Shown here one piece after another: positions 26,205 through 35,674 of a DNA stretch of 64,000 nucleotides. Source of the DNA: CAYIHX01 sp964363305 (GTDB lineage: Bacteria; Bdellovibrionota; UBA1018). Each line of letters starts with the position of its first letter. Position 1 is the first letter of the stretch. The notes below the pieces were generated by a model. That model did not search any database. It saw only the letters and a program-made list of their open reading frames with translations, and had not been told where the DNA came from. The stretch is from the NCBI GenBank assembly GCA_964363305.1, contig CAYIHX010000002.1, forward strand, positions 1 to 64,000, read 5' to 3'. The translations under genes were made by a program, and so were the position numbers.

Positions 26205-27449
26205 ATGCCCCTTTTTGACCGCCTCCTCACTCTGACCCTACTCCTCACATCGTGCTCACTCCTCGCACATGCCGAAGAACCCGCACCTCAACCGCCCGGC
26301 TTGACCGAATTCGTCGTCGAGGTCGGTACCTTTGGCAGCTACCGCCAAGCCCGTGACATTCGAAACATCCTCAACAACCTCAGCCCAACCCGCGTTGAGT
26401 CCCACGTCGAACCGCAGGGCGGAAAAATCTACCGGGTCCTCTGCGGGCGCTTTCACTCACTCAGCAAGGCGGAGACCTTCATCCTAGAGAACCGCCTCAG
26501 GAAGCTTTTTCCGGAGAGGTGGGTCAATCCGGTTCGAATCGATCACAAGGACGTCGGCCCTCCCAAAGAAACCCTCGCAGGTCAAGCAACCACCAACCAA
26601 AAAGAGGAAGAAGAGGGAGATCCCTACACGCTCTCTGCGAATCTCTACTGCAAGGACAAGGAACGAAAAGGCGTCTACCGAGCGCAGTTTCACCCAGATT
26701 ACGACATCAAAGGAAGCGAGGTGACGATTCAGGTCCAGTGGGAGTGCCTCATCACCGACCCTAATGCACCCAAGACGGTCGGGCCTCCGGCGGAGACGCC
26801 GACGCAAGAGTCAGGCGAGCTCCCCACCTACTTCGCGATCTCCGCCATCGGAGGCTACGCAAACGTCGCTGCTACCCACCCGACGCTCGGGGACGTGACG
26901 CCGGCGGGTTTCACCTTCGGAGCCGAGGCGAGCGCCTACACCAACCTTTTCCATGGGATTGGCCCCTTGTTTGACTACCGCTTCACCTCCCGACGTCTAA
27001 AATTTGGATCGACATATACCAGCAGCTATGACCAGAGGCTGAATGTCGGCGTCGATTTACCGCTCGGAAAGTTCCTCGAGCTACAGCCGGTCGTCGGGTT
27101 CTTCAGCCAAAATTTCGTCATGGATAACGGCGCTGGCTCCTACGCATTCAATACGATCTATCTTCCTCAGTTCGGCCTCTTCGTAAAGTTCAACATCCTG
27201 CGCCCGCACGACGGGGTTGCTCTCGATCTGACCGGAAAGGCGAATTACATTGTTCCTATTTATTCAGGAGTCAACAGCACCAGCAGCGGCTTTCAACTCG
27301 GGGGCGCGCTTCGAACTCGAATGATCTCTCGTGGAAATTTCGGTGGTGACTGGTTTCTGGAATTTACTCAGCGTTTTCAGCAGTACGGGGGCATGAACCA
27401 ATCCGAGAGCAACTTCGTTGGCGGCCTAACCATTCTATTCGCGCCGTAA
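26205..27449 (+). CDS. outer membrane beta-barrel protein with N-terminal SPOR domain
   Basis: 414 residues. A signal peptide (cleavage near AHAEE) is followed by a SPOR fold at about 35-110 (FVVEVGTFGSYRQARDI, IYRVLCGRF, AETFILENRL), which in other proteins binds denuded septal peptidoglycan. A middle region with two cysteines follows, then from about 205 a barrel-like part (YFAISAIGGYANVA, FGAEASAYTNLF, FLEFTQRF, LTILFAP at the end). The combination suggests a barrel tethered to the wall. No ribosome binding site stands out. Confidence 0.78.
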   Translation: MPLFDRLLTLTLLLTSCSLLAHAEEPAPQPPGLTEFVVEVGTFGSYRQARDIRNILNNLSPTRVESHVEPQGGKIYRVLCGRFHSLSKAETFILENRLRKLFPERWVNPVRIDHKDVGPPKETLAGQATTNQKEEEEGDPYTLSANLYCKDKERKGVYRAQFHPDYDIKGSEVTIQVQWECLITDPNAPKTVGPPAETPTQESGELPTYFAISAIGGYANVAATHPTLGDVTPAGFTFGAEASAYTNLFHGIGPLFDYRFTSRRLKFGSTYTSSYDQRLNVGVDLPLGKFLELQPVVGFFSQNFVMDNGAGSYAFNTIYLPQFGLFVKFNILRPHDGVALDLTGKANYIVPIYSGVNSTSSGFQLGGALRTRMISRGNFGGDWFLEFTQRFQQYGGMNQSESNFVGGLTILFAP

Positions 27450-27618
27450 CTGCCTACTCTTTTGACACCCGGACGTGTTGAATACAGGGCCGTGCCCCCA
27501 GGTCAGCCGCGACACATCCCAAACTAGCTGAATTTTAATTGTTTTTCTTCGGTGCCACTTTGGCCCAGTGCTTGCTTCATCTCCCCATAAGAGAGTTTAT
27601 TTTATGGGAGTAGAGTTT

Positions 27619-29739
27619 ATGAATACGAAGCAAATGCGCATCCTGTTGGTGGTCTCCAGCACCTTACTGCTTCCGGCATCGAGCTGGGGCCAGCCGCCGG
27701 CAAACGCGGCCGATCCGCTCGCGCATTCCCGGGAGCTGAGAACTGATTTTGAACGCAAAATCGAAACCCTTCGCCAGCAAGTGACTGCTCTCGCACGCCG
27801 CCCACGCGATGTAGCTGCTGTACGAGCAAGCCTCCTCCGATGTGTGAACTCGATGAAGGCTGTGGGCCGCCAAGCCATCACCGCCGAGGCGAGCCGGGAC
27901 ACGATGGCGGCCTTCGGAACGGGCGCCCCACTCAGAGATCTTGAATCAGTCGTCACCGAAGCCGTCAATTCCAGGCGAGCGCCCCTTTGTAGCCGCCGAC
28001 AGGCCCTGACGGTCACCACCTTGGCCGGACTCTTCGGCCACGTCCCGGCGGGTGTACAGGTCCCCAGTCCGAACGATCCAAGCCTTTCAGCCGAGGACCG
28101 AACCCTCGCCACCAGCCTCGCTGGCGCCGCCCGTGCTGCGCCTGAACACGACATGGTCTTCTCGCTGGAAGAGACTCAGGCCGTCCCCGAAACGAGGCTC
28201 CTTGCGGCGGAACCCCCTCAATTGGCACCTCTTGTCGCATCGGTGCGCCCGACGGTCCTCGCCCTCGACGAAATTGTGTCAGCCTATCCAGTCGAACGAC
28301 GCCCAGCCAACCCGTCGCTCACGTTAGAAGAATCCCGCGACCTTTTTCCTGCTCTTGAGATCGCCTATCGCGGAGCTCCCCGTTTCAACGCCTCCCTCTT
28401 CGGCCGAGTCTATCAGCGATGCCGTGCCGCCTTTCAGGTAGAGAATTCGACCCAGTCCGTCGATGGGCACCGGGTCATGGGTCATGACTCGAGCGGAACT
28501 GAGTTCTCTGGCTTTCGTATCCTTGATCCCACGGGCTCCGGCCGCGCTTGCATTCAGTCCATTCGTGGAAACGGTTCCACTCAGTGTGAAGCAAACGAGG
28601 TGCTCTCGGATGGCGAGCTTAACCCGCGCTACTGCGTCAGCCTTAAAACCATTCCGGGGGCCGAAGCCGACTTCCGAACCGTGCCTTCTGGCAAAATTGG
28701 CCTTCTCTACATCGACCCCAACTCAGATCGCAACGGTGAGGCTGCGGTAGCCCTCTCGGACCAGCAGCATGTGAATCAGGCGGATCTGCTCGCCGAACGT
28801 GCCGAACGATCGAGAGCCGCCCGCAAAGCCGAGATCGAGCGGCTCTCGGCTGTCTCTCGCTGCCGAGGGAGCGAAGCGAATCTCAGCAAAGCTACGAATG
28901 CGGTACGGGATTTAGCGCACATGAATGCCACCGAGGTGCGCTCCATCATTCCGGGATTCAACCCGACAAAAATGCTTCAAGAAATCGAACGCGCTCGCCT
29001 CGATGCCTACGGCAAACGGATCGCTCGCGCCGACATGGATGACCTGGCCACCATTCGAGAAGAGCTGACCGCGCACCTCGAAAACCACCCCGACGACGCG
29101 AACAAAATCCGCAGCCATTACGAGCGAATTGCAAATCGATACCTAGCCCTCGCGCCCAAGAACCCCGAGGCCCTCGACGAAGCTCGCGCCTCAGTCGATG
29201 AGCTTGCCGGCACGGGCGCCTACGAAGGTCGCGCGCTTGAACGCCTGACCGGTGTTTCCTGGCAGCTTCAGATGCTCCAGATGCAGCAGCAAGCTTCACG
29301 CGGTGTCCAGAACAACAACGGCTTCTGGACGAACTGGCAGCAGCTTTATCAGCAGACCTATGAAAACTACTTCAGCGCCTGCTACGGAGGAAACACCTCT
29401 TCCTGGGGCCCCTTCTCGGTATCGAGCTACGGCGGCAACAACTCTGACATTTCGCTCGAAGGTTGTACCAACTCGCAACAGCGGATGCAGCAGGTTGGCA
29501 TGCTCCCCGGCGTCGCGCAACAGGCCGAACAGCGCCGAGTAAATATGCAGATGCAAATGCAGCAGCAGATGGCCACCGCCCTCTACGGCAACACCGGCGG
29601 AGGAGGCATCGGCGCCTGGGCCGGCGGACAATTTGGCCAACAGGGCGGCGCACCAGGAGCGGGCCCCAGTATGGTGCCAAACCTCCCGACCCTCCCCCTC
29701 TCCTCGGGTTCGGGCAGCGCACCAGGAATTCGCCTCTGA
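27619..29739 (+). CDS. large exported protein with Met/Gln- and Gly-rich C-terminus, unknown function
   Basis: 706 residues from ATG 27619, with GGGAG 8 nt upstream; ATG 27604 or 27568 would add up to 17 residues. A signal peptide ends near SSWG. The central part holds a region with several cysteines and short beta segments (about 280-400) and then long charged helices (about 410-570). The C-terminal 150 residues are low complexity: Met/Gln repeats (QMLQMQQQA, MQMQMQQQM), Gly-rich stretches and a Pro/Ser end. I do not recognise a family. A terminator follows, so it is probably a single-gene unit. Confidence 0.7.
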   Translation: MNTKQMRILLVVSSTLLLPASSWGQPPANAADPLAHSRELRTDFERKIETLRQQVTALARRPRDVAAVRASLLRCVNSMKAVGRQAITAEASRDTMAAFGTGAPLRDLESVVTEAVNSRRAPLCSRRQALTVTTLAGLFGHVPAGVQVPSPNDPSLSAEDRTLATSLAGAARAAPEHDMVFSLEETQAVPETRLLAAEPPQLAPLVASVRPTVLALDEIVSAYPVERRPANPSLTLEESRDLFPALEIAYRGAPRFNASLFGRVYQRCRAAFQVENSTQSVDGHRVMGHDSSGTEFSGFRILDPTGSGRACIQSIRGNGSTQCEANEVLSDGELNPRYCVSLKTIPGAEADFRTVPSGKIGLLYIDPNSDRNGEAAVALSDQQHVNQADLLAERAERSRAARKAEIERLSAVSRCRGSEANLSKATNAVRDLAHMNATEVRSIIPGFNPTKMLQEIERARLDAYGKRIARADMDDLATIREELTAHLENHPDDANKIRSHYERIANRYLALAPKNPEALDEARASVDELAGTGAYEGRALERLTGVSWQLQMLQMQQQASRGVQNNNGFWTNWQQLYQQTYENYFSACYGGNTSSWGPFSVSSYGGNNSDISLEGCTNSQQRMQQVGMLPGVAQQAEQRRVNMQMQMQQQMATALYGNTGGGGIGAWAGGQFGQQGGAPGAGPSMVPNLPTLPLSSGSGSAPGIRL

Positions 29740-29770
29740 ACCTAATACGCACAGCAACATGACTACAGAA

Positions 29771-29812
29771 GCGATGCCCCTGTGTCGAACTCGACCAGGG
29801 GCATCGCCTTTT
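29771..29812 (+). terminator. rho-independent terminator after the Met/Gln-rich gene
   Basis: A perfect 12-bp stem, GCGATGCCCCTG (29771-29782) with CAGGGGCATCGC (29796-29807), is followed by CTTTTT. It is 31 nt past the stop at 29739. Confidence 0.9.
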
Positions 29813-29884
29813 TCATTTGACGCATTTTCTCTTCCCGGCTTACCTTCTGCTGCAGTTGCTTACGTGTTTACAGGGGGTAATTGG

Positions 29885-30094
29885 ATGGCGACTGGATTAG
29901 TAAAATGGTTCAACGATAGTAAGGGTTTTGGTTTCATTCAGGCGGACGGGAACGAGCGCGATGTGTTTGTTCATTACACCGCCATTCAAGGGGACGGCTT
30001 CAAGACCTTGACCGAAGGGCAGCGCGTACAGTTCGATTTGATTGATGGCCCGAAAGGTCCACAAGCAACGAACGTCGCGAAGGCCGCGATCTAA
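29885..30094 (+). CDS. cspA: cold shock protein
   Basis: 69 residues, a full CSD fold: TGLVKWFNDSKGFGFI (RNP1) and DVFVHYTAI (RNP2). It binds single-stranded nucleic acid and melts mRNA structure. The start has GGGGG 7 nt ahead. TTGACG followed 17 nt later by TTACCT (about 29817-29845) is a weak possible promoter. The specific paralogue role is not readable. Confidence 0.96.
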   Translation: MATGLVKWFNDSKGFGFIQADGNERDVFVHYTAIQGDGFKTLTEGQRVQFDLIDGPKGPQATNVAKAAI

Positions 30095-30101
30095 AAATTC
30101 A

Positions 30102-30149
30102 ACATGAGAAGAGCGCTTCTGATTGAATTCAGAAGCGCTCTTCTCATGT
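30102..30149. terminator. 20-bp perfect hairpin, bidirectional terminator between csp and astD
   Basis: Arms 30102-30121 and 30130-30149 are perfect complements (core AGAAGAGCGCTTCT), with an 8-nt loop. On the minus strand the stem is followed by TTGAATTTTTAG, so it should end the ast operon, whose stop codon it touches. On the plus strand the downstream T content is poor, but the strong stem may still stop or protect csp transcripts. Confidence 0.8.
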
Positions 30150-31666
30150 CAGTCAGTCCAATTTAATCCAGGATAGGTCGAGAATGGCGATTGAGTTTTG
30201 GGCCGTTCCACCTCAAGCGACGCTACAGGAGCGGTACAATAGAGCGTCGCCGTCACGGCGGTCGGAAAATGATTCCCACTCTTTTTAAAGCCACCGAACG
30301 GAAGCTTGGACGAAGCCCCGATCGACATTTTGTTCCAGTTGATCAGCCCAAAGTCCAGCTCATCGTAAGCGCGAAGAAAAAGCTCACGTTGAGAGGTAAA
30401 AACGCTCGCGACGAGGCCATACTCCGTCACATTTGCGAGCTCGATCGCTTCCTCCAAATCGTCGACACCAACGATCGCGACATTCGGCGCAAAAAGTTCC
30501 GTCTGAGTATACACGCTCTTTCTCGCCGCCTCAACTGACTGGCGCTCGGCGATTGAGATCGTCGGAGTCACGTAATTCCCCCGCTTTTCCAGCTCGAGCG
30601 CCTTGCCTCTCATTAAAGTCTCGAAACCCTCTCGCTTCGATATGCCGATAAATTTCAAAAACCGATCAACGGATGACTCATCAATCAGGGGTCCCATAAA
30701 TGGGTCTTCCGACGGATGCCCGATTTTGAAGTTTTTGGCCCTCTCATGGAACCTCTTAATAAATTCATCGTAGTGCTTTCGCTGAACGAGCACTCGCGAG
30801 GTCGCGCTACAGCGCTGCCCTGCCGTCAAAAATGCGGAACAAAGGGTTTCATGCACGACATATTCAAGACTCTCCGGTTCCCAAATAATCGCCGGGTTCT
30901 TTCCCCCCATCTCAAGCGCCAGCAACTTCCAGTGCTGTTGAAGCGTATCCTGTTTGATTCGGGTACCCACCTCGTACGACCCCGTAAAAAGAACGGCGTC
31001 AACTTCCCCATGAACACAGAGCCGCCGACTGACCTCCTTTTCGCCCTGAAGTAGGTTAAAAACTCCAGGAGGGAATCCGGCCTCATGAAAGCACTCCGCC
31101 ATGATTTGCCCCACCATCGGCGACTTCTCCGACGGCTTAAAGACGACCGTGTTCCCCGTCGCCAAGGCTGGAACGATGTGTCCATTTGCCAAATGACCCG
31201 GAAAATTAAAGGGCCCGACCACCGCCATGACGCCCAAAGGCCGATGGCGAGAAGTGCCTCGCGTGCCTTCCATGATGTTGGGTAATTCTACATCCGCGAC
31301 CAGCTTCATGCTGTCCGTCAGGGTAATGTCCACCTTGTTCACCATGGTGGCGACCTCTTGCTTCGCCTCCCAAAGAGGTTTCCCTACCTCGCGAACCATG
31401 GCCTGCGCCAAGACGAGTTCATGGCTCTTCAGCGCGACTTGATATTTTTTCAATAGATCAGCCCGCTCAGAAAAACTCGTTCGTTTCCACGACTTCCAGG
31501 CAATTCGGGCGGCCCCCACGGCCTCATCGACCGCACGATAGGAGAATTTCACGGTCGCAACGACGTCAGAAAAATCAGCAGGACTCTTGAGATCCCAAGA
31601 CCCGCTGGCATCAGGAGGCTCGATGAACCGGCCGTCTATATAGTTCCCCTTGCTTTCGATCTTCAT
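30149..31666 (-). CDS. astD: succinylglutamate-semialdehyde dehydrogenase
   Basis: 505 residues from the ATG at 31666, which has GGGGAGGAAC upstream; the frame extends further but into astA. It is an aldehyde dehydrogenase with the NAD-site glutamate in LALEMGGKNP and the catalytic cysteine in AGQRCSATSR. The start KGNYIDGRFI and the VVGPFNFPGHL segment are typical of AstD. In the AST pathway it oxidises succinylglutamate semialdehyde to succinylglutamate. The gene starts 13 nt after astA and ends at the hairpin terminator. Assignment to AstD rather than another ALDH is supported by the neighbour astA. Confidence 0.88.
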   Translation of the reverse strand: MKIESKGNYIDGRFIEPPDASGSWDLKSPADFSDVVATVKFSYRAVDEAVGAARIAWKSWKRTSFSERADLLKKYQVALKSHELVLAQAMVREVGKPLWEAKQEVATMVNKVDITLTDSMKLVADVELPNIMEGTRGTSRHRPLGVMAVVGPFNFPGHLANGHIVPALATGNTVVFKPSEKSPMVGQIMAECFHEAGFPPGVFNLLQGEKEVSRRLCVHGEVDAVLFTGSYEVGTRIKQDTLQQHWKLLALEMGGKNPAIIWEPESLEYVVHETLCSAFLTAGQRCSATSRVLVQRKHYDEFIKRFHERAKNFKIGHPSEDPFMGPLIDESSVDRFLKFIGISKREGFETLMRGKALELEKRGNYVTPTISIAERQSVEAARKSVYTQTELFAPNVAIVGVDDLEEAIELANVTEYGLVASVFTSQRELFLRAYDELDFGLINWNKMSIGASSKLPFGGFKKSGNHFPTAVTATLYCTAPVASLEVERPKTQSPFSTYPGLNWTD

Positions 31667-31679
31667 AGTTCCTCCCCAG

Positions 31680-32723
31680 TCAATAGTACGGCATGAACGC
31701 AATAGCGTCGCCACGAGCAAGACCGAGAGCGTGCTCAACGCCACCACAGTCGCTCTCATTCGAGAGAAAAATTCTTTGTCCCTCGATCCGGGCATGAACC
31801 GCTACCGCTCGAAAAGTGCCAACGCTATGTTCGATCTTACTCAGCAAGCCGGAATCAAACGGCCCTCCGGCGGCGGACGACACCCCTTCATATACTCCCT
31901 GGGCAATCTTCTTCACCGGCATGAGATCCTCCACGTTTGCCCATAAGTGGGGACCTCCATCGAAAGGATCAACCTGGTTTTTGTAGACGAATCCTATCTT
32001 GTTGAGCATATGCAAGACGGGTTCGGTCTCCCTGCCCACTTTTCCAATCGCGCTTCTCGCTTCAGCACTCAGAAAAGTCGTGTAGATCTTTCCTGATGGA
32101 AAAAGAGAAAAAATGAACTCCTTGCTCTTCTGGCAGAGATGGTCGGCCTCCCAGTAATCCATATTCGTAAACCGACGGCCGACCGCCTCCCAAAGGGGAG
32201 AAAGTCCCTTAATGTTCAACGGCGGCAAGAGCTCAGCGATGATTTTTCTCTTGAATCGCGCCCGATGGAGACCCAAAAACAAAAATCGTACAAATGAAAT
32301 TTGGCGCCCCACCCGGGCATCTGAATTCCTGATCTCGGGATCAATCACCAACCCACCAATTTCTGACGGGCCGTCCGTATCGTACTTCAACTTTAGGGTT
32401 CCATGAATGAAACCCGTATTGATTGTCGTAGAAAATTTCTGTTCACTCCCTACCTCGAAATAGAAATGCGGAGACTCCTCGCTACCATGTCGAGCGGCGA
32501 TCATTGAAGTTCCCACAACACGGCCCGACTCTAAATCCTGCGCCGCGAAGATGTATTTCGCGTCGTTCTTATTCGTAATTCGATCCGTAAACGAGGCGGT
32601 TGAACGAAGAATTTTCTCTTTGAGAAGATCTCTGTCATTTGGAAGATTGATAAATCCTGGAATTTGGGAAAATCGTTCAAGGGTGTCTAGGTCATCAATC
32701 TTCAATTCACGCAAAAGAATCAT
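31680..32723 (-). CDS. astA: arginine N-succinyltransferase
   Basis: 347 residues. The ATG at 32723 forms an ATGA overlap with the stop of the M20 gene; a GTG 6 nt upstream is also in frame but less likely. AstA signatures: SEIGGLVIDPEIR, the LWEAVGRRFTNMDYWEAD segment, and VDPFDGGPHLW. It transfers succinyl from succinyl-CoA to arginine, the first step of the AST route that yields glutamate, ammonia and succinate. A single gene is present, as in E. coli, not the AruF/AruG pair of Pseudomonas. Confidence 0.92.
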   Translation of the reverse strand: MILLRELKIDDLDTLERFSQIPGFINLPNDRDLLKEKILRSTASFTDRITNKNDAKYIFAAQDLESGRVVGTSMIAARHGSEESPHFYFEVGSEQKFSTTINTGFIHGTLKLKYDTDGPSEIGGLVIDPEIRNSDARVGRQISFVRFLFLGLHRARFKRKIIAELLPPLNIKGLSPLWEAVGRRFTNMDYWEADHLCQKSKEFIFSLFPSGKIYTTFLSAEARSAIGKVGRETEPVLHMLNKIGFVYKNQVDPFDGGPHLWANVEDLMPVKKIAQGVYEGVSSAAGGPFDSGLLSKIEHSVGTFRAVAVHARIEGQRIFLSNESDCGGVEHALGLARGDAIAFMPYY

Positions 32724-34198
32724 AGGCACACCTGCTCGATCAGTTGTTCGTAAAAATGATATGCCCGCTCTAACCGTTCAATCTCAATTCCCTCATTCGG
32801 GGTATGTGCCGCTTCCGGTACCCCCGGCCCCTGCACCAACGCCTCATAACCTGCATCATAAAAGGCAGACGCTTCCGAGGCGTGAGACGACAAGCCAAAC
32901 GAGACGGGCATTCCACATTTTTCGAGCACCTTATGCATCTGCTTCGGGAAGTCTCGGTCCAATGTCATTCCGAGGGCCCCGATAACGGTATCTTTCGAAA
33001 GCGAAAGATTCATGCTTGGCGTAAGCTGCGCAACTCTCGCCAGCGCCTGGTTCAACTCCGTATCCAGCTCGGTGATGGTCACGGACGGGGTCAAGCGAAG
33101 ATCAAAAATCAGCTCAACTCCCGACGCAAGATGTCGCAACGAACTCAGGTTGACCGTAGAGTACTCCGGCAGAAAGCCAGGAGTTGTCTTCTCCTTCAAG
33201 CGCCCCGCGAGCGCCCGAAACTCCTCAGTCACGGCATAGACACTCCTGAACACACCCTCGGGCATGAACCGAATACCCGTATCACCTAAGCCGCCCAGCT
33301 CAACTCGAAACGCACGTTCTGTGCCCTGAAGTTTGACAGTCTCCCGAAAAAATCTCTTAAAATCTTCCAACTGCTGCGCATTCAGAAAAAATTCTGCCAT
33401 CGCCCGATCGGGGACCGAGTTCTTCGCTTCTCCCCCTCGAAAGGTAGTAAATCGAAGGTCAAATCCATTTTGAAGTGCCAACTGCAGAAACGAAACTAAC
33501 TGCCCGATGGCGTTTAAACCCGCATCAGGAAACGCCGAATGAGCCATTCGACCAAAGGAATGGAGATCAACTCGTCGGTTAAAGCCCTTCGCATCCCTCT
33601 CGACCACCTGGTACCCAAGAAAAACTCGGTAGGTGACTTGGGTCTTGGTCGAGTAACATGGAACTAAATTCGTCTGCCCGGCGACCAGAGTATACTTCGG
33701 ATTCACCGCCAACGACTTGATCAGGTACCGAGCACCGAAGTGTCCGTTTTCATGGCCGCACAAGCCGACCAGATAGACCGGCATCTTGAGCTTTCGCTCC
33801 CGAAATTTCTCAATCGCGCTAATTGCGCACAGCATATCCAGCTTCGAGCCGCTTGCGCCCACCCCATGGATTTTGCCCTCACTCAGAACGCCCGAAAATG
33901 GATCCCCCTGCGTATCAGTCCAATTTTCAAGAATCCCAGGCAACGCCGTGTCTGTTGGGAAAGCGAGCAGCAAACCCTTTCTTGTTTTTCGGTCAACCAG
34001 GGGATCGCCAAGAATTCCGATAGCGTTAAACTGCCGACGAGAAACGTCTTCGAGCGAGTGGGTGACCTGCTGAAGAGAGACCTTGAGACCCCGTCCCTCC
34101 ATCAAACCGATGAGCGTATTGGCAACCTCTTCGTTTCCATCTCGGCTAACCGATTTTATGCGCGTTAACCGACGAGCCTCTTCGATCAACTGCCTCAT
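32720..34198 (-). CDS. M20-family peptidase-like protein with most metal ligands replaced
   Basis: 492 residues with the M20 (ArgE/DapE) plan: a catalytic-type domain, a dimerisation insert (GRMAHSAFPDAGLNAIG) and a C-terminal HTPNEGIEI. The metal site is damaged when compared with DapE: the His of GHxD is Pro81 (Asp83 remains), the bridging Asp of the GRGAxDMK loop is Gly117, the catalytic Glu of the EE pair is His149 (Glu150 remains), the next Glu is Gln175, while the last His is kept. Overlaps of 4 nt with both neighbours place it firmly in the ast operon. It may be a pseudo-enzyme, a subunit, or an enzyme with changed chemistry; desuccinylation of succinylarginine or succinylglutamate is a tempting but unsupported idea. 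Confidence 0.72.
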   Translation of the reverse strand: MRQLIEEARRLTRIKSVSRDGNEEVANTLIGLMEGRGLKVSLQQVTHSLEDVSRRQFNAIGILGDPLVDRKTRKGLLLAFPTDTALPGILENWTDTQGDPFSGVLSEGKIHGVGASGSKLDMLCAISAIEKFRERKLKMPVYLVGLCGHENGHFGARYLIKSLAVNPKYTLVAGQTNLVPCYSTKTQVTYRVFLGYQVVERDAKGFNRRVDLHSFGRMAHSAFPDAGLNAIGQLVSFLQLALQNGFDLRFTTFRGGEAKNSVPDRAMAEFFLNAQQLEDFKRFFRETVKLQGTERAFRVELGGLGDTGIRFMPEGVFRSVYAVTEEFRALAGRLKEKTTPGFLPEYSTVNLSSLRHLASGVELIFDLRLTPSVTITELDTELNQALARVAQLTPSMNLSLSKDTVIGALGMTLDRDFPKQMHKVLEKCGMPVSFGLSSHASEASAFYDAGYEALVQGPGVPEAAHTPNEGIEIERLERAYHFYEQLIEQVCL

Positions 34199-35592
34199 AG
34201 AGCCTTTCCAATCAATTCACAGACCTCATCGACCTGTGTATCTGTCATCGCGCCCAATGGGGGGAGCATCCGAATGAGATACGGGCCGTGGCCGCAATAG
34301 AAGGCGACAACACCGAGATCAAAAAGTCTCATCAACACCGCCTTGCACGAGTCCAATGTCCCAGGGGTCGGCTCGAATGCAATCATCCCACCTACGGCCC
34401 GAATTTCACCGATCTTTCCCGAGCTGTCTGCCAGACCCCGAAGCCTCTCGACAAACCGTTTCGATAACCGCTCAATCACACCATCTGGCCCGAGAAACCC
34501 CCCGTCACGAAGAAGCCGCAATGTTTCGCGCGCAGTCTTCAAGGCTACCGAACTTCCGGTGAACGTCCCGGCAACCAGCCCTGGCCTAGGATTAAACTCA
34601 CCCGTATAGATGACAGCGCAAGCCTGAAGCATTTTTCCAACCGTAACGACGTCGATCCACTTTTCGAGACCAAACTTCTGAAAGGCAAAAAGCTCACCTG
34701 TACGTCCGAAAGTTTGAATTTCATCAATCCAAACGGCCAAGCCCCTTTTCTTCGCCTCCTCAAATACGCGAACATAAAACTCCGCCGGCGCCGCGCGGAA
34801 CCCACCCTCCCCTTGAATCAGCTCCATCATGATGGCGCAGAACTTCCCAGGGTACCGATCCAGCTCCGCTTTCATGTTCTCGAGGGTTGCCTGAACACTG
34901 CGAGCCAGGCCCTGTTTTTCGCTATAAAACGGCAGGTGGTGAACCTCGCCATAGACCGGCTGGCCCTCGCGATATTTCGGATTATCCGTAAGCTCCTGCA
35001 TCGCAGTCGATCGCCCCGAAAAACAATCCTCGAAAGCGAAAACGCGAGTTGCAGGAAATCGTTTTTGCCGAATGATCTTCAAAGCAATTTCGTTGGCCAT
35101 GGTCCCACAAGTCGTGAGCCACGCATGCTTCATCGGTGCCCCAGCGACACTCGCGACGGAAACGAGCTCCCGCACTAGCTCTTGCGCCTCATACCCGGGC
35201 TGTAGATTGCCCTGCATCACGTCAGACGTCAGCCCATCCATCATCGCCCGCACGAAAGCTGGGTGGGTATGTCCAAAAAAATTGATGCCGATCCCGGTGA
35301 TCATGTCGTACTTTACGCTACCGTCCCGCAGCTCAACAAATGGCCCGTGCCCCAGGCCCGACGAAAGAAAGGGAAAGTAAAGATCACGACCCCGGTCGGC
35401 ATTATACAACTGCAAGGTTTGCATGTAGCGGGTTTTCTCGTCGCCCTCGAGAGTGGGGCCCTTCACAGCCGCTACGCGTGCGGAACCGGCAACAATCTCG
35501 GCAAGGAGCGCTTCCTTCGCGCGGCAATAGCCCTCTGAGGCACTCAGGGTCTGGGCCTGCGTAGGTTCTTGAGTCTTTCCTAATGTTTCCAC
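34195..35592 (-). CDS. class III PLP aminotransferase, probable AstC-like succinylornithine/acetylornithine transaminase
   Basis: 465 residues from a GTG at 35592 with AGGGGG 8 nt upstream. Features of the class: GIGINFFGHTHP, TTCGTMANEIALKI, the PLP-ring WIDEIQTFGRTG, the PLP lysine in TVGKMLQA and FTGSSVALKTA. The fold also fits lysine 6-aminotransferase or other omega-aminotransferases; the AST neighbours make AstC the most economical guess. It is the first gene of the ast operon and overlaps the M20 gene by ATGA. Confidence 0.78.
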   Translation of the reverse strand: METLGKTQEPTQAQTLSASEGYCRAKEALLAEIVAGSARVAAVKGPTLEGDEKTRYMQTLQLYNADRGRDLYFPFLSSGLGHGPFVELRDGSVKYDMITGIGINFFGHTHPAFVRAMMDGLTSDVMQGNLQPGYEAQELVRELVSVASVAGAPMKHAWLTTCGTMANEIALKIIRQKRFPATRVFAFEDCFSGRSTAMQELTDNPKYREGQPVYGEVHHLPFYSEKQGLARSVQATLENMKAELDRYPGKFCAIMMELIQGEGGFRAAPAEFYVRVFEEAKKRGLAVWIDEIQTFGRTGELFAFQKFGLEKWIDVVTVGKMLQACAVIYTGEFNPRPGLVAGTFTGSSVALKTARETLRLLRDGGFLGPDGVIERLSKRFVERLRGLADSSGKIGEIRAVGGMIAFEPTPGTLDSCKAVLMRLFDLGVVAFYCGHGPYLIRMLPPLGAMTDTQVDEVCELIGKAL

Positions 35593-35630
35593 GACAACAT
35601 CCCCCTCGAGCCTTTCTTTCCTGTGCAGTT

Positions 35631-35674
35631 TCGTCGACTATCTCGACGATATCATTAGCTATTTTTCGTTGCAA
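35631..35674 (-). promoter_or_regulatory. candidate promoter and operator of the ast operon
   Basis: Minus strand: TTGCAA (35669-35674), 17 nt, TATCGT (35646-35651) resembles a sigma-70 promoter (4/6 and 4/6). A perfect inverted repeat TCGTCGA-N5-TCGACGA (35631-35649) covers the -10 box and the start region, a place where a repressor would block transcription. The leader to the GTG is about 47 nt. No regulator gene is adjacent. Confidence 0.45.

Noticed and set aside
32724..32729. GTG at 32729 as the astA start.
   Set aside because: The ATG at 32723 forms an ATGA overlap with the preceding stop and matches the coupling used throughout the operon.
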